From Beverwykella pulmonaria (Eukaryota > Ascomycota > Dothideomycetes > Pleosporales > Melanommataceae): 64,000 nt of DNA. The stretch covers positions 4,250,702 through 4,314,701 of the forward strand of contig BCHH01000002.1 in NCBI GenBank assembly GCA_001599595.1. The letters are read 5' to 3'. Below the pieces are notes generated by a model. That model had not been told where the DNA came from. It worked only from the letters and a program-made list of their open reading frames with translations, and searched no databases. This document shows positions 49,778 to 60,990 of this stretch, one piece after another (the stretch's first letter is position 1; every line of letters begins with the position of its first letter). The position numbers and the translations under genes are program-made.

Positions 49778-50957
49778 CTACCTACCTGGTAATTCTCCTT
49801 CTCCTCGTACCACACAACCGTTCTCCCCGATCCTATCGCTGTGCTTATATGCAGTCATGGTACCTCAGCCATCAATAACGATAAAAAAATCGGTGCATCC
49901 GCGTGTACAAGTCCACCCCCCTCCACTTTCCTTTCATGCAAGCCACCTCACCTAAACTCCCACATGACACTCCTTGCCCAAATCATCAGCATCTCGATCA
50001 AGCGCATCGTCTCCACCTTTACACTCAGCTCCCCATCTGTGCTTCCGCCACCCGCTGCGTCGGATAGTACTCCCGACAACAAAGTCACGCTAGCGACGCC
50101 GTCTCCGGACAAGGTACACTAACATTGTGTCATGTCATGGACATTCGGAAAATAAACTGTATTTACATCTAAGCACGCCGAGCAGGCACGATGGGTTTCA
50201 CTATCGCGAGGATCGGAGGATAGAGGCGCACTGGCTGAGGAGAAGATATGGAAATAGATTGATATTGGAGAACGGACGGCATGGTAGATGGGCGATCGGA
50301 GGGGTTTAAATAAGGATGAGCAGATCTGCACCGTGTATGAGTAATACACGACATACGTCACTTTTTTTACGTGATGCAGTTTCTGTGTCCTGTGGTGAAT
50401 GTATAGTGCTTTTCATATTAACAAGTTTGTACTCAGCGTCCGCGGACATGGTTATACGTTTCCCTTTCCCTTCTCCCCACCAGTTTTACAGTTCCACCCA
50501 AATCATCTCCTAGATACAGATATGTTCCGCTTCCGCCGTCTCATTCCCTAGAGAAAAAAAGGTGACATACATCGTGAAAACTCATATACGGGGTATCTAA
50601 ATGCCAAAATACCCCATCCACCCCACCCCGCCATCTTGGTCTCCAAACAAAAAAAAAGCCGCCAACGTGAATCGGGTGGGCCGTACGAAAGGCCAGTCTA
50701 GCATTGCTGTACAGGCCCAAAAATAACATAATTAAAATAATAAAAAAACCCCTAAGTAGTTTGCGCGTATAAAAAAGAAATCCGAGTGCTGGACGAGATT
50801 GCTAGGTAGGAAAGTGGAGGATCAGTCCGGCTGTCCGTCCCGTTGAACTTGGAAAATATTGCGAATAATAGAAGAGAACCACCCAAACGCGGAACGCTAA
50901 TAAAACAGGATAGGAAGGAATGTTATTGCAAGTGAATCGTTTGTTGTAGATGGAAGC
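49778..50957. other. intergenic, no gene supported
   Basis: A 1.2-kb stretch. A short frame at about 49964-50122 (starting MTLLAQIISISIKRIVS) could be a fragment, but it has no partner exon that I trust. The part from 50600 to 50950 is AT-rich with A-tracts. Confidence 0.35.
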
Positions 50958-52235
50958 CTAACACGGTGTCGGCACCCTTATTATACCCTCCTCGGGCATA
51001 TTCAAGTCTCGGAGCATGTCGAACGAGAGACCGTCGACATGAACTCTGTGTTGTGATTCAACGAGGATGTCGTGGGCGTTCGAAAAGGTGTCGCCTTCGA
51101 ATGGACTGACGGCGGTAATGTGTTGTTCCTTATGACTCGGCGTTACGGCTGCGATAATCCGAGCGCGGACGTGTGGTGCGAGTGTCACGGGCCGCTTGCA
51201 GTCGAAGTAGGATGCCGTCGAAGTGGAGGAGAAAGAGGGCGCTGACGACGAGCTGAGTTGCGGATGCGCGGAGAGGGCGGGGGAGGGACCGTCTTCCTTG
51301 TGTTGAGCAAGTGAGTGTTGCGGTGACGTTGCTCCAGGTAAAGCAGACTGGTTTGGAAACGAGAATCCTTTGGCTGTCAAGGGGTCCTCCTCCTCGTCGG
51401 TTGTTGGCTCCTCATCTAGTGGTGTAGATGTGAATAAGAAGGACGATTCATTCGAGTTGTCGTAAAACCCTAATATTGACGACGTGTAGCTGCTAGCTCG
51501 CGACTCGTTCCTAGAGGTGTCGACATTCGGCAGTGGTGGGACCTCATTGTCAGCTTCGTCACCAGTCTCATCGTCAGTGGAGCTCCACGCAGAGAAGGCG
51601 CTTTGCAACGGCGGCCGCATGGGAGGAATCTCGACGATGGTGTTGACGCCTATGGGCCGTCTGTTTAGATTTGTTGGCGACCGTGAAGGCGTCCTCGGTC
51701 GATGGGTCAGGTCTGGACATGAGTGCGGGGATGTTGAGGTGTTGGCTGTCCGATAGGAGGGTATGGAATTGAGTTGTGATTGAATGAACCTGGCGAGGGT
51801 TGCCGAATAGTCCTCTAGCGGGCTTACTGGGGGTTTGCCAATATCATGGGCTTCCTCGACTTGTCGTTGAACCGGCCCGATGACCGTTGAGGTACTGCAG
51901 TCGGTTGCATTAGAAGGAAATCGGGCATGGCGGGTAGCTGTGGTGTCGGTTGGCATAGCTGGCTCCTCGTCGACATCCTCGAATACTGCCCAGTCGCCAT
52001 TGAGGTACTTGATGTGATCGCGTGGCCGATAGACTTCATCACGCGGTGATGCTCTGCGGCGACTTCTCCTCCGTACTGAGGCTTGACGGCTCCGAACGGC
52101 GGCTCTTCCTTCGGCCATGATAAGCTCGGCCTCTGGCGTCGAGCACCCCAAGGCGTCTACGATTGGGAATGAATTGCTCCTCTTTCTGTGCTGTCTTGGG
52201 CGCGAGTCCGAGGGCGAAGAATGTCGGTTTTCCAT
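50958..52235 (-). CDS. Ser/Pro-rich fungal protein of unknown function
   Basis: Intronless, 425 residues from ATG 52235. The composition is disordered: many Ser, Pro, Arg and acidic residues. A short basic block occurs near the start (RQASVRRRSRRRASPRDEVYRP). It is followed by a more ordered-looking segment, HIKYLNGDWAVFED, then LARFIQSQLNSIPSYR, and a C-terminal block with TASYFDCKRPVTLAPHVRARI and VDGLSFDMLRDLNMPEEG. No enzyme or DNA-binding domain is recognised and there is no signal peptide. The length of the open frame, the fungal codon bias and the ordered short motifs support a real gene; it may be a conserved ascomycete regulator of unknown role. Confidence 0.72.
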   Translation of the reverse strand: MENRHSSPSDSRPRQHRKRSNSFPIVDALGCSTPEAELIMAEGRAAVRSRQASVRRRSRRRASPRDEVYRPRDHIKYLNGDWAVFEDVDEEPAMPTDTTATRHARFPSNATDCSTSTVIGPVQRQVEEAHDIGKPPVSPLEDYSATLARFIQSQLNSIPSYRTANTSTSPHSCPDLTHRPRTPSRSPTNLNRRPIGVNTIVEIPPMRPPLQSAFSAWSSTDDETGDEADNEVPPLPNVDTSRNESRASSYTSSILGFYDNSNESSFLFTSTPLDEEPTTDEEEDPLTAKGFSFPNQSALPGATSPQHSLAQHKEDGPSPALSAHPQLSSSSAPSFSSTSTASYFDCKRPVTLAPHVRARIIAAVTPSHKEQHITAVSPFEGDTFSNAHDILVESQHRVHVDGLSFDMLRDLNMPEEGIIRVPTPC

Positions 52236-54656
52236 TTTGCGTATTCTCGGATGGTGGCGGATATCAGGCTAGATAGGTGACATGGCAGCGGGGGCGGTAG
52301 CGGGGCAGCAGCAGATTATTGTAGTCCGGGACCAGGTGATTTCAGAGAGCGGACAGATCCAAAATGAGGATCAACACGAGGGGTTAAACGGGGTCAAGCT
52401 TAAGGAATGGAGAGGAAATAGAGTTTGTGGAGTCGAGAAAAAGCAGAACAAAGGGTGAGCAGGGCTGCTTGGTGATGAAATAGAAAAAAGGAAAAACATT
52501 CGATGGAAACGGATCTGTCAGGCTGATATGAGTGGGGCGATTCGATGTTTCCAGCCGGTCTAGCGACTAAAAATTAGCACGGGCGACCAAGGCACCAGGT
52601 TTTCGGCAGGCAAAAGCAGGACGCACATGACGTGTAGAGTCCTGACCGGAGGCGCGGTCGTACAGTGCCTTGGATACGCTTGGCGAGGTGGGAGGGCTGC
52701 GGTTCAGGGGTGCATGAGCGGTGCCGGGGCGCGCACCAGTTCGTTGACCCCAGTCGGCTGGGTCGGAGCTAGCGTTTCGCAGGGCACGCAGCCAATGGCC
52801 GCCCAAAACATGCAGCTGCTCCGCTGCTGCTAGATAGACGCCGTGGCGAGAAGAGCCGTTTGTTGCGGCTTGTAACCGTCAGCTCGCTCTCGCGTGTTGC
52901 ACCGTCGATAGCGAGGTAGGAAGCGTCGTCAGCGTTCTCAGCGTTTCTCAGCATCGGGGACGCCTGCCTTTCCCCGCCATGGACGCTGGACCAACAGCGG
53001 ACTCTTCGCTGGCCGAGTCAGCACGCGAGGCACAAAGCACAAAGGTGGGTTTCACTGGCGATCACCTGAGATCGCCGCCAGCCTTGCCTGTGTTTGAGCG
53101 TCCGTGTTTCTCCAATGCCTGATCAGCCCTGCCACGACCGCCCGCCATGATGAAATGCCTGATGACAGCCCACGCTGAGTGGGCCGGGCTCGAGGCTTCA
53201 GATTGCAGTGCATCGATCAGCGCGGACCGCGCATCTGGAATGCACTTGATGTGGATGCGACTGACGAGAGGTTGGGAGGGAGCCCGACATGCGCGAATGG
53301 TCGGCACTGGCAGGCGATGCAGCTAAGAATCGGTGCAGCGGCCCACTGCATGAGCCCGCGCTAGTGAACTCAGCACCGCCAACCTTTGGAACACCACCTG
53401 CCAGCATCTCCAGGGACAGCCGGCGCACGTTGCACATACAACCCAAACAGGAATCTGTCCGACGACCTGGACACGAGGACGGCCCGAAGCTCGTCGAAAG
53501 CGACCTCGGGGCCTGATCCAGTGACCATGGGCGGCGCAATTAGTAAATCAAGGCTCAACGTCCGCCGCATCCGCAGTCAATAACCGTGACGTCCGACCGG
53601 GGCGCAGCCCGGAGATCTCAGGTCTTGTCTAAGACAACAACCAAATCGCATGCGTTCCTCTCGGAAAACAGTGTTCGGTTCCTGGCGCTTTCTGGATAAG
53701 AAGTCGTAGATCGCATCAGCGCTCTGAAGTTTGGACGTTGGACGTGAACGTGTTGTTCCTTACCAGGGTACATGTTACAACCCCACAGATGCGACTGCGA
53801 TGATTTCCATCATGGTACGGCGACGCACGCGATCTCTGCCGCCTCGTGTGAAACCTCAGCCGGCAAGTTTGGCTGCCTCCTGGAGGAGCCAGACAATGTC
53901 AAAAGCAGGCAGACCCTGTCGCTGGAAATTCCATTTTCGGCCGTTTCTCCAACTCCAACGTCCGCGCGTCGTTCCTTCCAACGTGGTTTTGGTCCGTGAA
54001 CGTCGTACATTCACACTGAAAATGGGTCCATGAGTCAACACAACGCTGCCTAGGCCACCGTCGTCTTCACCATTCCACCAACCATCCTGTCGCCATCCGC
54101 TTTATTTTTCTCCTGCTTCGCTTCGTCCACCTCCTCGTTGCTTAGAAAGCACTTCTCAGACTGTAGTTCTTACGTCCCCACTTCCAAAATGCACACTACG
54201 GCGTAGATCTAAGACATCTCACTTCTCTGCCGAATCGCTTTCTCAACACCTTTTTTTTGCTGGCTCCGTCCCTCACCCTTCTCAAACCGCTAGCGCTCAT
54301 TCCTCACAGCTCACGTCGTCTTTAGGACCCTGGTCAGCCTCTTCGCCGCGCGCTTCACAGCGAAGCACATGAAACGTCTTGGTGGACCTTGGATGACTCT
54401 TTCTTACTAGTCGCCCTAGTGAGTAAACATTTCTCAAAATGTAGCGACATCCCGCTGAAGCGAGTGTACAGTTCTCCGTGTGTGCCCTGATGGCTAACTC
54501 CATAGCCTGTAGCATATCTCCACCCTTCGCTCAGACCATTTCTACTGACGCTTCGAAGCCCTGACCAAGGGTAACATCAAGCAGCATGCGTCCTCGACAA
54601 CTCATCGTCAGCAGAATATGACATGAGTGGTAAGAGCAGGGCACACTGATTTTCAC
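52236..54656. other. 2.4 kb without a supported gene
   Basis: The upstream region of the Ser/Pro-rich gene followed by a GC-rich section (52600-53560) in which ORFs on all frames overlap and are short. A pyrimidine-rich section with a T8 tract follows at 54050-54300. I see no motif, repeat or structural RNA. Confidence 0.45.
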
Positions 54657-55253
54657 ATGCTATCGCCTTGGGCTTCCCAAGTTAAGGGTTGCTGGTGCTT
54701 TCGCCAGGCAGCCGCATTTACCTCCATCTTCCCCATATCCTTGCTAACCTGATGCCTAGCTCGAGGATGCATCGTCGCCAGTCTCATCTGCCTTCTTCTC
54801 CGTTGTGTGGTTATCCTGCTCCGCTGTCGGCTGGTATACCACAATTGGCAAAAACTGCTCGAGAACTCTAAACACTGCTATCTGCTGAAGCCCACTATTA
54901 TCGCCTTGGCTGGATTTGGCCTCATCATAGACGGCGTGACGTGGAGGATGCTACACTTTGTCATCTGGAAGCAACAACCCCGACGTGCACACAAGATTAC
55001 TATTCCCTCGATATTTGCTTTAGATACCGTGCGAAGATTGCTACCTTACTACAGGTTCTTTTTTCATGCTGACAGTGCTCTCAGCGATATCGTTATAAGT
55101 AGTTCCCGCATCACAGCGCTCGTGGATTTATCATTTACCGGCGACATCGCCTACGATGCCCTTGATTTTCCTATACCCCCTGACTTCACGTTAGAAGCTT
55201 GGTCACCATATGTAATCAAGCCTTTTTTCAAGCTTCTCACTCCACCCATGTGA
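54657..55253 (+). CDS. tentative small protein, unrecognised
   Basis: A possible two-exon gene, 54657-54687 and 54760-55253, gives 174 residues in frame. The acceptor is good: GCTAACCTGATGCCTAG has a branch site and AG. The donor GTTGCT is poor, so the first exon may be wrong. The second exon encodes a hydrophobic start (CIVASLICLLLRCVVILL), then CRLVYHNWQKLLENS, which faintly resembles the end of an F-box, and later TIIALAGFGLIIDGVTWRML and ALDFPIPPDFTLEAWSPYVI. The gene is convergent with the RCC1-like gene and ends 28 bp from it. It may be a decayed gene. Low confidence. Confidence 0.22.
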
Positions 55254-55281
55254 ACCTTCTCTGCTCATCTGTGACCTCTAA

Positions 55282-56521
55282 TCACGCTTCCCTCTCAACA
55301 ACAACCCAACTGGACCACCCCGCCGCCCTCAACTCCTTTACCTTCCTACCTCTCAAAGCCCCCACCTCCCTGAACTCGGCTACAAATCCTGGCATGCCTC
55401 CGATTCCCAACTGCCCACTCTCTCCCTGCCCAGCTGCAAATACAGCTCTCTCCTCACTCTGCCCGTCCGTCGTCTCCGCCGCCACAAGGACATGTCCTGA
55501 CCCCACGGCTACATGCGTGACCCGCGCTTCCCGTCCATTGATTGTGAGCTCTACAAATTTCACATACTCATCTTGATCTTCATCTTTTGAGACGTCGGGC
55601 TTGAAAACGTCCAAGGTAGACGTTGTTCCGGGACACGCCTGGCCCCAGAGAAACAATTCCCCGTCTGAGGACAATGCGGCGGTCATGTAGCCTCCTGATG
55701 CAATACTCACGATATGTGTCTCGGAAAGGTATGGGATGGGGTGCGGTTGAGATGAGGGTGTGGAGGGGGAGGTGGGGCGGCCGAGAAGAGTAGGGTAGCG
55801 CGGATCTGGGGTATATGTATATACTGAGCCGGTGGTGGTTAGGAATGTGGTAGTTGTTGCATTGGAGGTGGTGTGCGTGATGGGCTGAGAGATGGCGGGT
55901 TGCGATGGAGGATCTGGGGGGTTAGAGAGCCAGAGTTTAAACGCGGCGAGTGAGGGGAATGTGAGGAGGTGCGCGGTCGTGTTCGTAGTTAAGAGGGAGA
56001 CGTGGCTGCCGGAAGTAACAGAAACGTTTTGGATACGGACACCCTCGGGAGCTGTGAGTGTGGAAATATACTGTGTAGGTTCAGAGGCGAAGAGTGTTAT
56101 GGCGGAGGTGGAGGTGTTTAGAACGCCCTGGAGTCCGGTGCCGAGGGATGTGCCGAAGAACTGGAGAGGTGAAGGAGCCGAAGTGGATTGAAGGAGGTGG
56201 TGAATGTGTGTTATTTGGGAGGGTATGAGACCGGCCCCGGTGTAAAGTACCTCTTCCTCTGCGTCCTGAGTTGTAGGTTGGAAAGCGACTGCGTTGAGTT
56301 AGAGCCGTGAACTGGGAAGACCGAGATGAAGGTGAGTTTGCCGGGGACATACTGAAAGAATCGCACCATGAGGACCAGAGGATATGTATTGATTTCCCTT
56401 GGAGAACAAGCTGAGGGGTGAGGATGTTGTCTTTTGATGGTTGGGTTTCGGAAGAGGAGAGGGGAGGTTGGAGCTGAGAATGGCCATTGAAACCGAAGGT
56501 ATAGAGCTCCATTACAGGCAT
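55282..56521 (-). CDS. RCC1-repeat (alpha-tubulin-suppressor-like) protein
   Basis: Two exons, 56521-56353 and 56288-55282, encode 391 residues. ATG 56521 (MPVMELYTFG) and 56512 (MELYTFG) are both possible starts. Seven-bladed-propeller repeats of RCC1/BLIP-II type are recognisable: ELYTFGFNGHSQL at the start, then IVSIASGGYMTAALSSDGELFLWG, VTHVAVGSGHVLVAAE and VFAAGQGESGQLG near the end. The middle repeats are divergent and Thr/Ser/Pro-rich. In fungi such proteins are often annotated as alpha-tubulin suppressors or RCC1-like; there is no sign of the nuclear RCC1 Ran-binding loop. Function unknown beyond a protein-binding scaffold. The C-terminus finishes after the last blade (GWSSWVVVEREA). 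Confidence 0.83.
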
Positions 56522-57029
56522 GGATTTATCATGCACCCACGGTAGCTAAGCACCTCTCTCTATCCTCTGGGCTCGATGTCCGAATCGAGGAATTTGAGGT
56601 CCAGATCTTTGGATGTTCGTGCGTCACGATGCAGGTCATGGTGTTGTAGATCCGCCCGCCAATCGCAGGCCAGTATCAGACAGGCTTAGCGCAGAACGCG
56701 TCTCTTCGCATTGTTTTCCGTCTCGAAGTCGCCCGGATCATCACATTTCATCCTCGTCGATTAGAACCCCCAACGCGATTCATCTCGCGCCCAACTTACC
56801 GCACGTTCTTAGAAACACCTCAGCTACGATTGAAAAAAAATTTCAATGACATCATGGGGACAACACGGACCCCTCGACAAGGGTAGCATGAGGATTGCAT
56901 TCTTAATATCGGACCAGGGCCTCATTGACCACCACCTGCATCTAGCCGCCCAGCAAAAAAGGAAATATAAGCCATCGTTCCCTGCCCTCTATAAGGGGTC
57001 CGCGACCTCACAATCGGAACCATACCACT
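56522..57029. other. intergenic, no gene seen
   Basis: A 508-bp stretch between two minus-strand genes. No conserved ORF. Confidence 0.4.
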
Positions 57030-57637
57030 CTAGCCCCACGTCATCCCGAGTCTCTGGAGGAAGGAGAAGAGAGAGCCCTTTGGCACGTAACCAGCGTAGC
57101 GAGCTTGCCAGAGCGCTGCGAAGGATCCTGGAAACATGTCATTAGCGTCGATGCTTTGTCATGCATGAGGTACGAGTTGTCCATACCTTCAATGGGTCCC
57201 AGTTCGCCAAACCCCAAAGCCTCAATCGCCCACGGCGCAATGAGGACGAGAACGCCGATTGCAACGACCGTGCAGAACACGGGATGCTCTTGAACAAAGC
57301 CCTCGATATCCCTCGCTACCTCCCACGTCTTGTCGTAGGCTTCCTTGAGCACAGGGCCCAGCTTTGATGCTTCCTTGAGGACCTCCTCTAATTTCGCCAA
57401 CGTCCATTCGGCAACTTTTTCGGTCCAGCCATCCGCGCCTACGATGTTATTGAGTGTTCGCCGGAGGTCGCGACCGCCCTTTTCGGCGTGCAGGATGGCA
57501 TGGACAACCTGCTCGGCGATCTCGGAAGCTGTGCGCAAATCGCGGGATAGTATCGGCTGTTTCTCCTCGACGAATGGGTCGGCGGTCGGGTCGGAGCCGC
57601 AGAGGCAGTCGGTAAGAGCTTTGAGGAATGAAGACAT
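57030..57637 (-). CDS. IFI6/IFI27-like membrane protein
   Basis: Two exons, 57637-57187 and 57127-57030, separated by a 59-nt intron, encode 182 residues. The N-terminal two thirds are hydrophilic and helical (EIAEQVVHAILHAEKGGRDLRR, KLEEVLKEASKLG). One hydrophobic helix, FCTVVAIGVLVLIAPWAIEALGF, lies at about residues 121-143. It is followed by GELGPIEGSFAALWQARYAG then YVPKGSLFSFLQRLGM, the glycine- and aromatic-rich C-terminus of fungal proteins related to the interferon-induced 6-16 (Ifi-6-16) family. In animals members of that family act in mitochondrial membranes and apoptosis; the fungal role is not known. The C-terminal motif only appears after removing the intron, which supports the model. 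Confidence 0.82.
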
Positions 57638-58247
57638 GGTAGAGTAATTGCTGGGTTGTAGGAATGGTTGACGAGACGGCAGACTGATGAGGGTTCTTAA
57701 GGTGTTGTCGATGGAGGAGCTGCGCTTAGCGCCCTGTTACCCTGCTGCGCTGTACCAACCGGTGAAGGGAGCAATCACGTCGAATCATTCTTTACCACCA
57801 GACTCTGCGCCACACTTGGAGCTCATGTGCCACAAACTCTTGCGTTCCTCCGGGCGCATATGTACGTCTGGCCTGAATAGTCTGTAGGCAACTGCTGAAA
57901 TCCAGCGAAGAGTCATGAACAACGCGCCGCACTCACTGCAATTAGCTTTATGATACAACGTCTGTAGTTGTGAATGACTGGAGCCCAGAAAAAGGGACCT
58001 GGATGACATCCGCAATTGGCCTGGGTTTATTAAACAATATGTCCCACTGAGCCGTTGGATCAATTGTCGTCATCTCCCGACGGATTAGTGTCAGTTGGAG
58101 TATTTTTCAAACTGATACTTGCTAACATAAAAATCATGGAAATCACTATACAGAATATTACGTCACAACATTACCGGCTATTCAATAAATCATATCGTCA
58201 CTTAGCGTCAACCGTTTTTCAAACTTTTCCATCTACCACCGCTCGAG
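57638..58247. other. intergenic holding decayed duplicate copy 1
   Basis: Between the IFI-like and BTB genes. Contains the relic at 57761-57868 and, farther right on the minus strand, a protein-like reading (WDILFNKPRPIADVIQV, about 57970-58045) followed by a stop. Confidence 0.4.
57761..57868 (-). pseudogene. decayed duplicate copy 1 (relic of an unknown gene)
   Basis: This segment aligns by eye to 60846-60972 on the same strand. Shared blocks on the plus strand are GGGAGCAATC, CACAAACTCTTGCG and CGCAT(A/G)TGTA. On the minus strand copy 1 reads SGGKE-stop-FDVIAPF where copy 2 reads SSGAEWFRAIAPC, so a TGA at 57785-57787 replaces a TGG. A small length difference also shifts the frame upstream. 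It is not functional as it stands. Confidence 0.5.
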
Positions 58248-59669
58248 TCATTTTGCACGATCCTCGAAGTCATGAATATGCAATCCTCGGGTAGTTGCTA
58301 TGATCATATTGATACAGGGAACCAAGGTATCCTGCAGACTGCACTCATGCCAATCGTGATAGTCACCGTATCCATTGCTGCCCCCACTGCTGCACCATTG
58401 CGGTGATTTCATCTGTTTGACGGTGGTGCAAACGCTTTCGAAACTATGGCCGTCGAAAGGAATCTCTGGCCTCGGTGATAGGTAACCATGGAGATGCATC
58501 TCTTTCGTGAGTGCTCCGAGAAGAATCGAACTACAAGAGAATGTCCAGTTGTTTCCATGCGAACATTTGTGTGTATCACGAAACTTCTGAATCCACTCGT
58601 GGCACTGCGATATGATGGCGTCTATTGCCAGATATCGCTGGAGCTCTATTGCTTCTGCGTAAGGTTAGCTATTCTGTCAATGCACTTTTTTTCACTACCC
58701 CAACTACTCACCAATCACCGCTAGTGGAATGGGAAGATCCATGTCCTGAATTACTGACGTCTGGCTTTGGCGAAGGGCAATTGCTGTGGTTTTCTCGAAT
58801 TCTTCGGCTAGATCGAAAACCCAGGCGATCAGCATCCATAGAATTAGTTCACGGTTGTACGCTGTAGGTACTGGTTCCTTCTTCTTGACTTCTTCGATCC
58901 AGATGTTGGTCCACATCTCGACCGCCTCCCAACACCTGTAGTAGTCTACAAGGACAGCCATTTTAGCTAGCGTCTCTAGGGTGAGACTCCGTGGCACTTG
59001 GCGGTTGCGAAAGTGCAGAATATTCAGCAAGATGCTAAATACTTCCGGGTCCCAGTCCTCGGCCGTGAGATGATGCAGACCATCCTCTCCCTTTGTGCTT
59101 TCACCCCATGATCCTGTAAGTTCGCTCCTGAACGTCCCAGAAGCCATCTCTAAGTGTTTTGACGATACACGATATGCCACCGCTAGTTTAGGGTCTTCTG
59201 TCGGCTCATGCTCCGATTGAAAGTGATCGAAGTCTTCTTCTCGCTTCTCCACCGTTTCACCCTCCGATTTGACAGGCCCCTCGTAATCTGCTGGTCCATC
59301 ACCTAAACTACTAGTAGCGACGTTGCTTAGATCTATTGCTGCTGCAGCCGAATCTTCCTGAACTGGTTCGCTCATCCAGGTCTTTTCGTGTTGGCTTTGC
59401 TCTTCTATTCGCCGCCCTTTCTTCGACTTCTTTGATTTCTTCTTTTCCACCGAGCGCGCGGATGCACCCCAACCATCATCTAAAGTGGGTTCATTCACAA
59501 TTTGCTTCTCTTTGCCTTTGATATCCTCATTCGTATTCACTGCGTTGTGTTGGTTGCGCTTTTCTGGTATTGGCTTCCAGATGGCGAAGGCGATTCCCGG
59601 CTTCGTAAGAGTAATAATGGCATCCCCATTCTGGTCGATTACGATGGATTTTAGTGCAGGCCCCGACAT
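58248..59669 (-). CDS. BTB/POZ-domain protein
   Basis: Two exons, 59669-58712 and 58654-58248, encode 454 residues. Residues 1-160 start with a short ordered strand block (IDQNGDAIITL) and then a disordered, Lys/Glu-rich linker with a basic cluster (KKKSKKSKKGRR) that could be a nuclear signal. The BTB core follows at about 165-290: VAYRVSSKHLEMASGTF, GLHHLTAEDWDPEVFSILLNI, HFRNRQVPRSLTLETLAKMAVLVDYY. This order is the fungal BTB variant in which a charged Asp follows the skip loop. The C-terminal part is Cys/His-containing (SQCHEWIQKF, HKCSHGNNW, SVCTTVKQM) without clear zinc spacing. Such proteins usually serve as adaptors; no Cul3-binding feature can be judged. This family is often expanded in accessory regions. 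Confidence 0.83.
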
Positions 59670-60357
59670 TTTACTACCTCATTACACTTTCACTTAGCAC
59701 AAGAAGGGTAGTGGGAAAGAATTGCGCGGTCAACTTATCCAGGCACTCTGACCCACCCGGCGGTAATAATGAAGGTTTCCGAAGGTAATCGGCTCGAGAT
59801 GGAAGGTTGCAGTATTTCGTTCGCTATCACTGCTGCCTGGTGCGATTGAGAGCCCCGGTTGCACCAATCGTGTCTTACCACATGTTTGTGCATCAAAGAG
59901 CTTCATGGATGGCGTTGACCGGTAAGATCCTCCCGCCTCAGCCTGCCCTCACTTAGGCTTCACATACTCTGCCCCAGTCCGCCAAAGCCTACATTAACCG
60001 GCTGTGCCACAGGCGATCGGATAAATGCAACATGCGTGTGATTGTGTAACGCATGTGACAAGCGAGCCGCCCAACTAACGAACTTAGACAATTACAAACT
60101 CAAAGCTCTCCATGAGAGAAAGTGCTGCAAGATTCTGTATCCTGTAGTATTCTACAGCATCTACAACATCTTTTTAGCACATACAAGAATTGTGTCTAGT
60201 CTCCCCGCAGCGCCTACAGCACCTTTAATGGAAGCTTCGTAGCGTATTAACATCAGTGTCTTGTTACTGTACACCTAAGGGCATTACATTCTGTTAAAGA
60301 TTGAGCGCTATCAACGGTCGGATAAAGTAACACAATCCGCCTACAACCACTGCATCA
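59670..60357. other. intergenic, no gene seen
   Basis: A 688-bp stretch upstream of the BTB gene. Short ORFs only. Confidence 0.4.
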
Positions 60358-60990
60358 TCAGTCTTCAGTGTCGTCGTCGCCATCATCCATTACTTCACTC
60401 TCCTCGTTATCATCCATCACTTCACTGTCCTCACTGCCGATCAAGTTCTCACCGTCCTCGCTATCGTCAATTCATTCTCTCTCCTCGTTATCAGACTGCT
60501 CTATGTCCTCACTGTCGTCAAGCCAAAATGGCTCTATTCCCAAATCGGACAAGTTATTGTTCAACTTTTGCCAACGTCGTATTGACTGGACACCAATGTA
60601 TAATTCAAATTCTTCTGGACAGTTGAACAGGTCTTTGCGGTCACGCAGATTGGTAGCGAACATTTGAATGAACCAGGAAACAAAATTATCTAGTCCAACG
60701 TCAGTTTGGATCCGTCATTGACGAGAAGTGTAGTTTACCTTCAGACGAATAAATAGGAGCCCCAGTGAAAACCAACGCATTGATGTACTCCAGCAATATT
60801 CTGGCAAGGACACGGATTCCAAGAATATATTCTCAAGCCGTTGTTGGTGAACAGGGAGCAATCGCGCGGAACCATTCTGCGCCGCTAGACCCTGTGCCAC
60901 CCCTGAGGTTCATGTTGTCACAAACTCTTGCGGTTGGAACTATGGCCTGCTTTTCCCAAACGCATGTGTAGGTGAGTGCTGAACAGTATG
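60358..60990 (-). pseudogene. decayed duplicate copy 2, gene with two in-frame TGA codons
   Basis: On the minus strand one frame runs through TCVWEKQAIVPTARVCDNMN, GSSGAEWFRAIAPC, TGA (60833-60835), EYILGIRVLARILLEYINAL, VFTGAPIYSSE. A 49-nt intron (60738-60690) with proper GTAAAC and CTAG ends follows. The next exon reads DNFVSWFIQMFATNLRDRKD, then an acidic tail with TGA at 60472-60474, and then more acidic codons to a final stop near 60358. The intron and amino-acid character show this was coding. The two stops are both TGA, as expected from C-to-T or G-to-A changes. The family is not recognised. It may also be a gene whose exons I have joined wrongly. Confidence 0.5.

Noticed and set aside
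52560..54040. Many overlapping ORFs of 60-110 codons
   Set aside because: GC-rich DNA gives open frames by chance; none has a motif, splice partner or codon pattern like its neighbours.
60368..60667. Plus-strand Ser/Leu repeat ORF
   Set aside because: It is the antisense of the acidic tail of the minus-strand relic.
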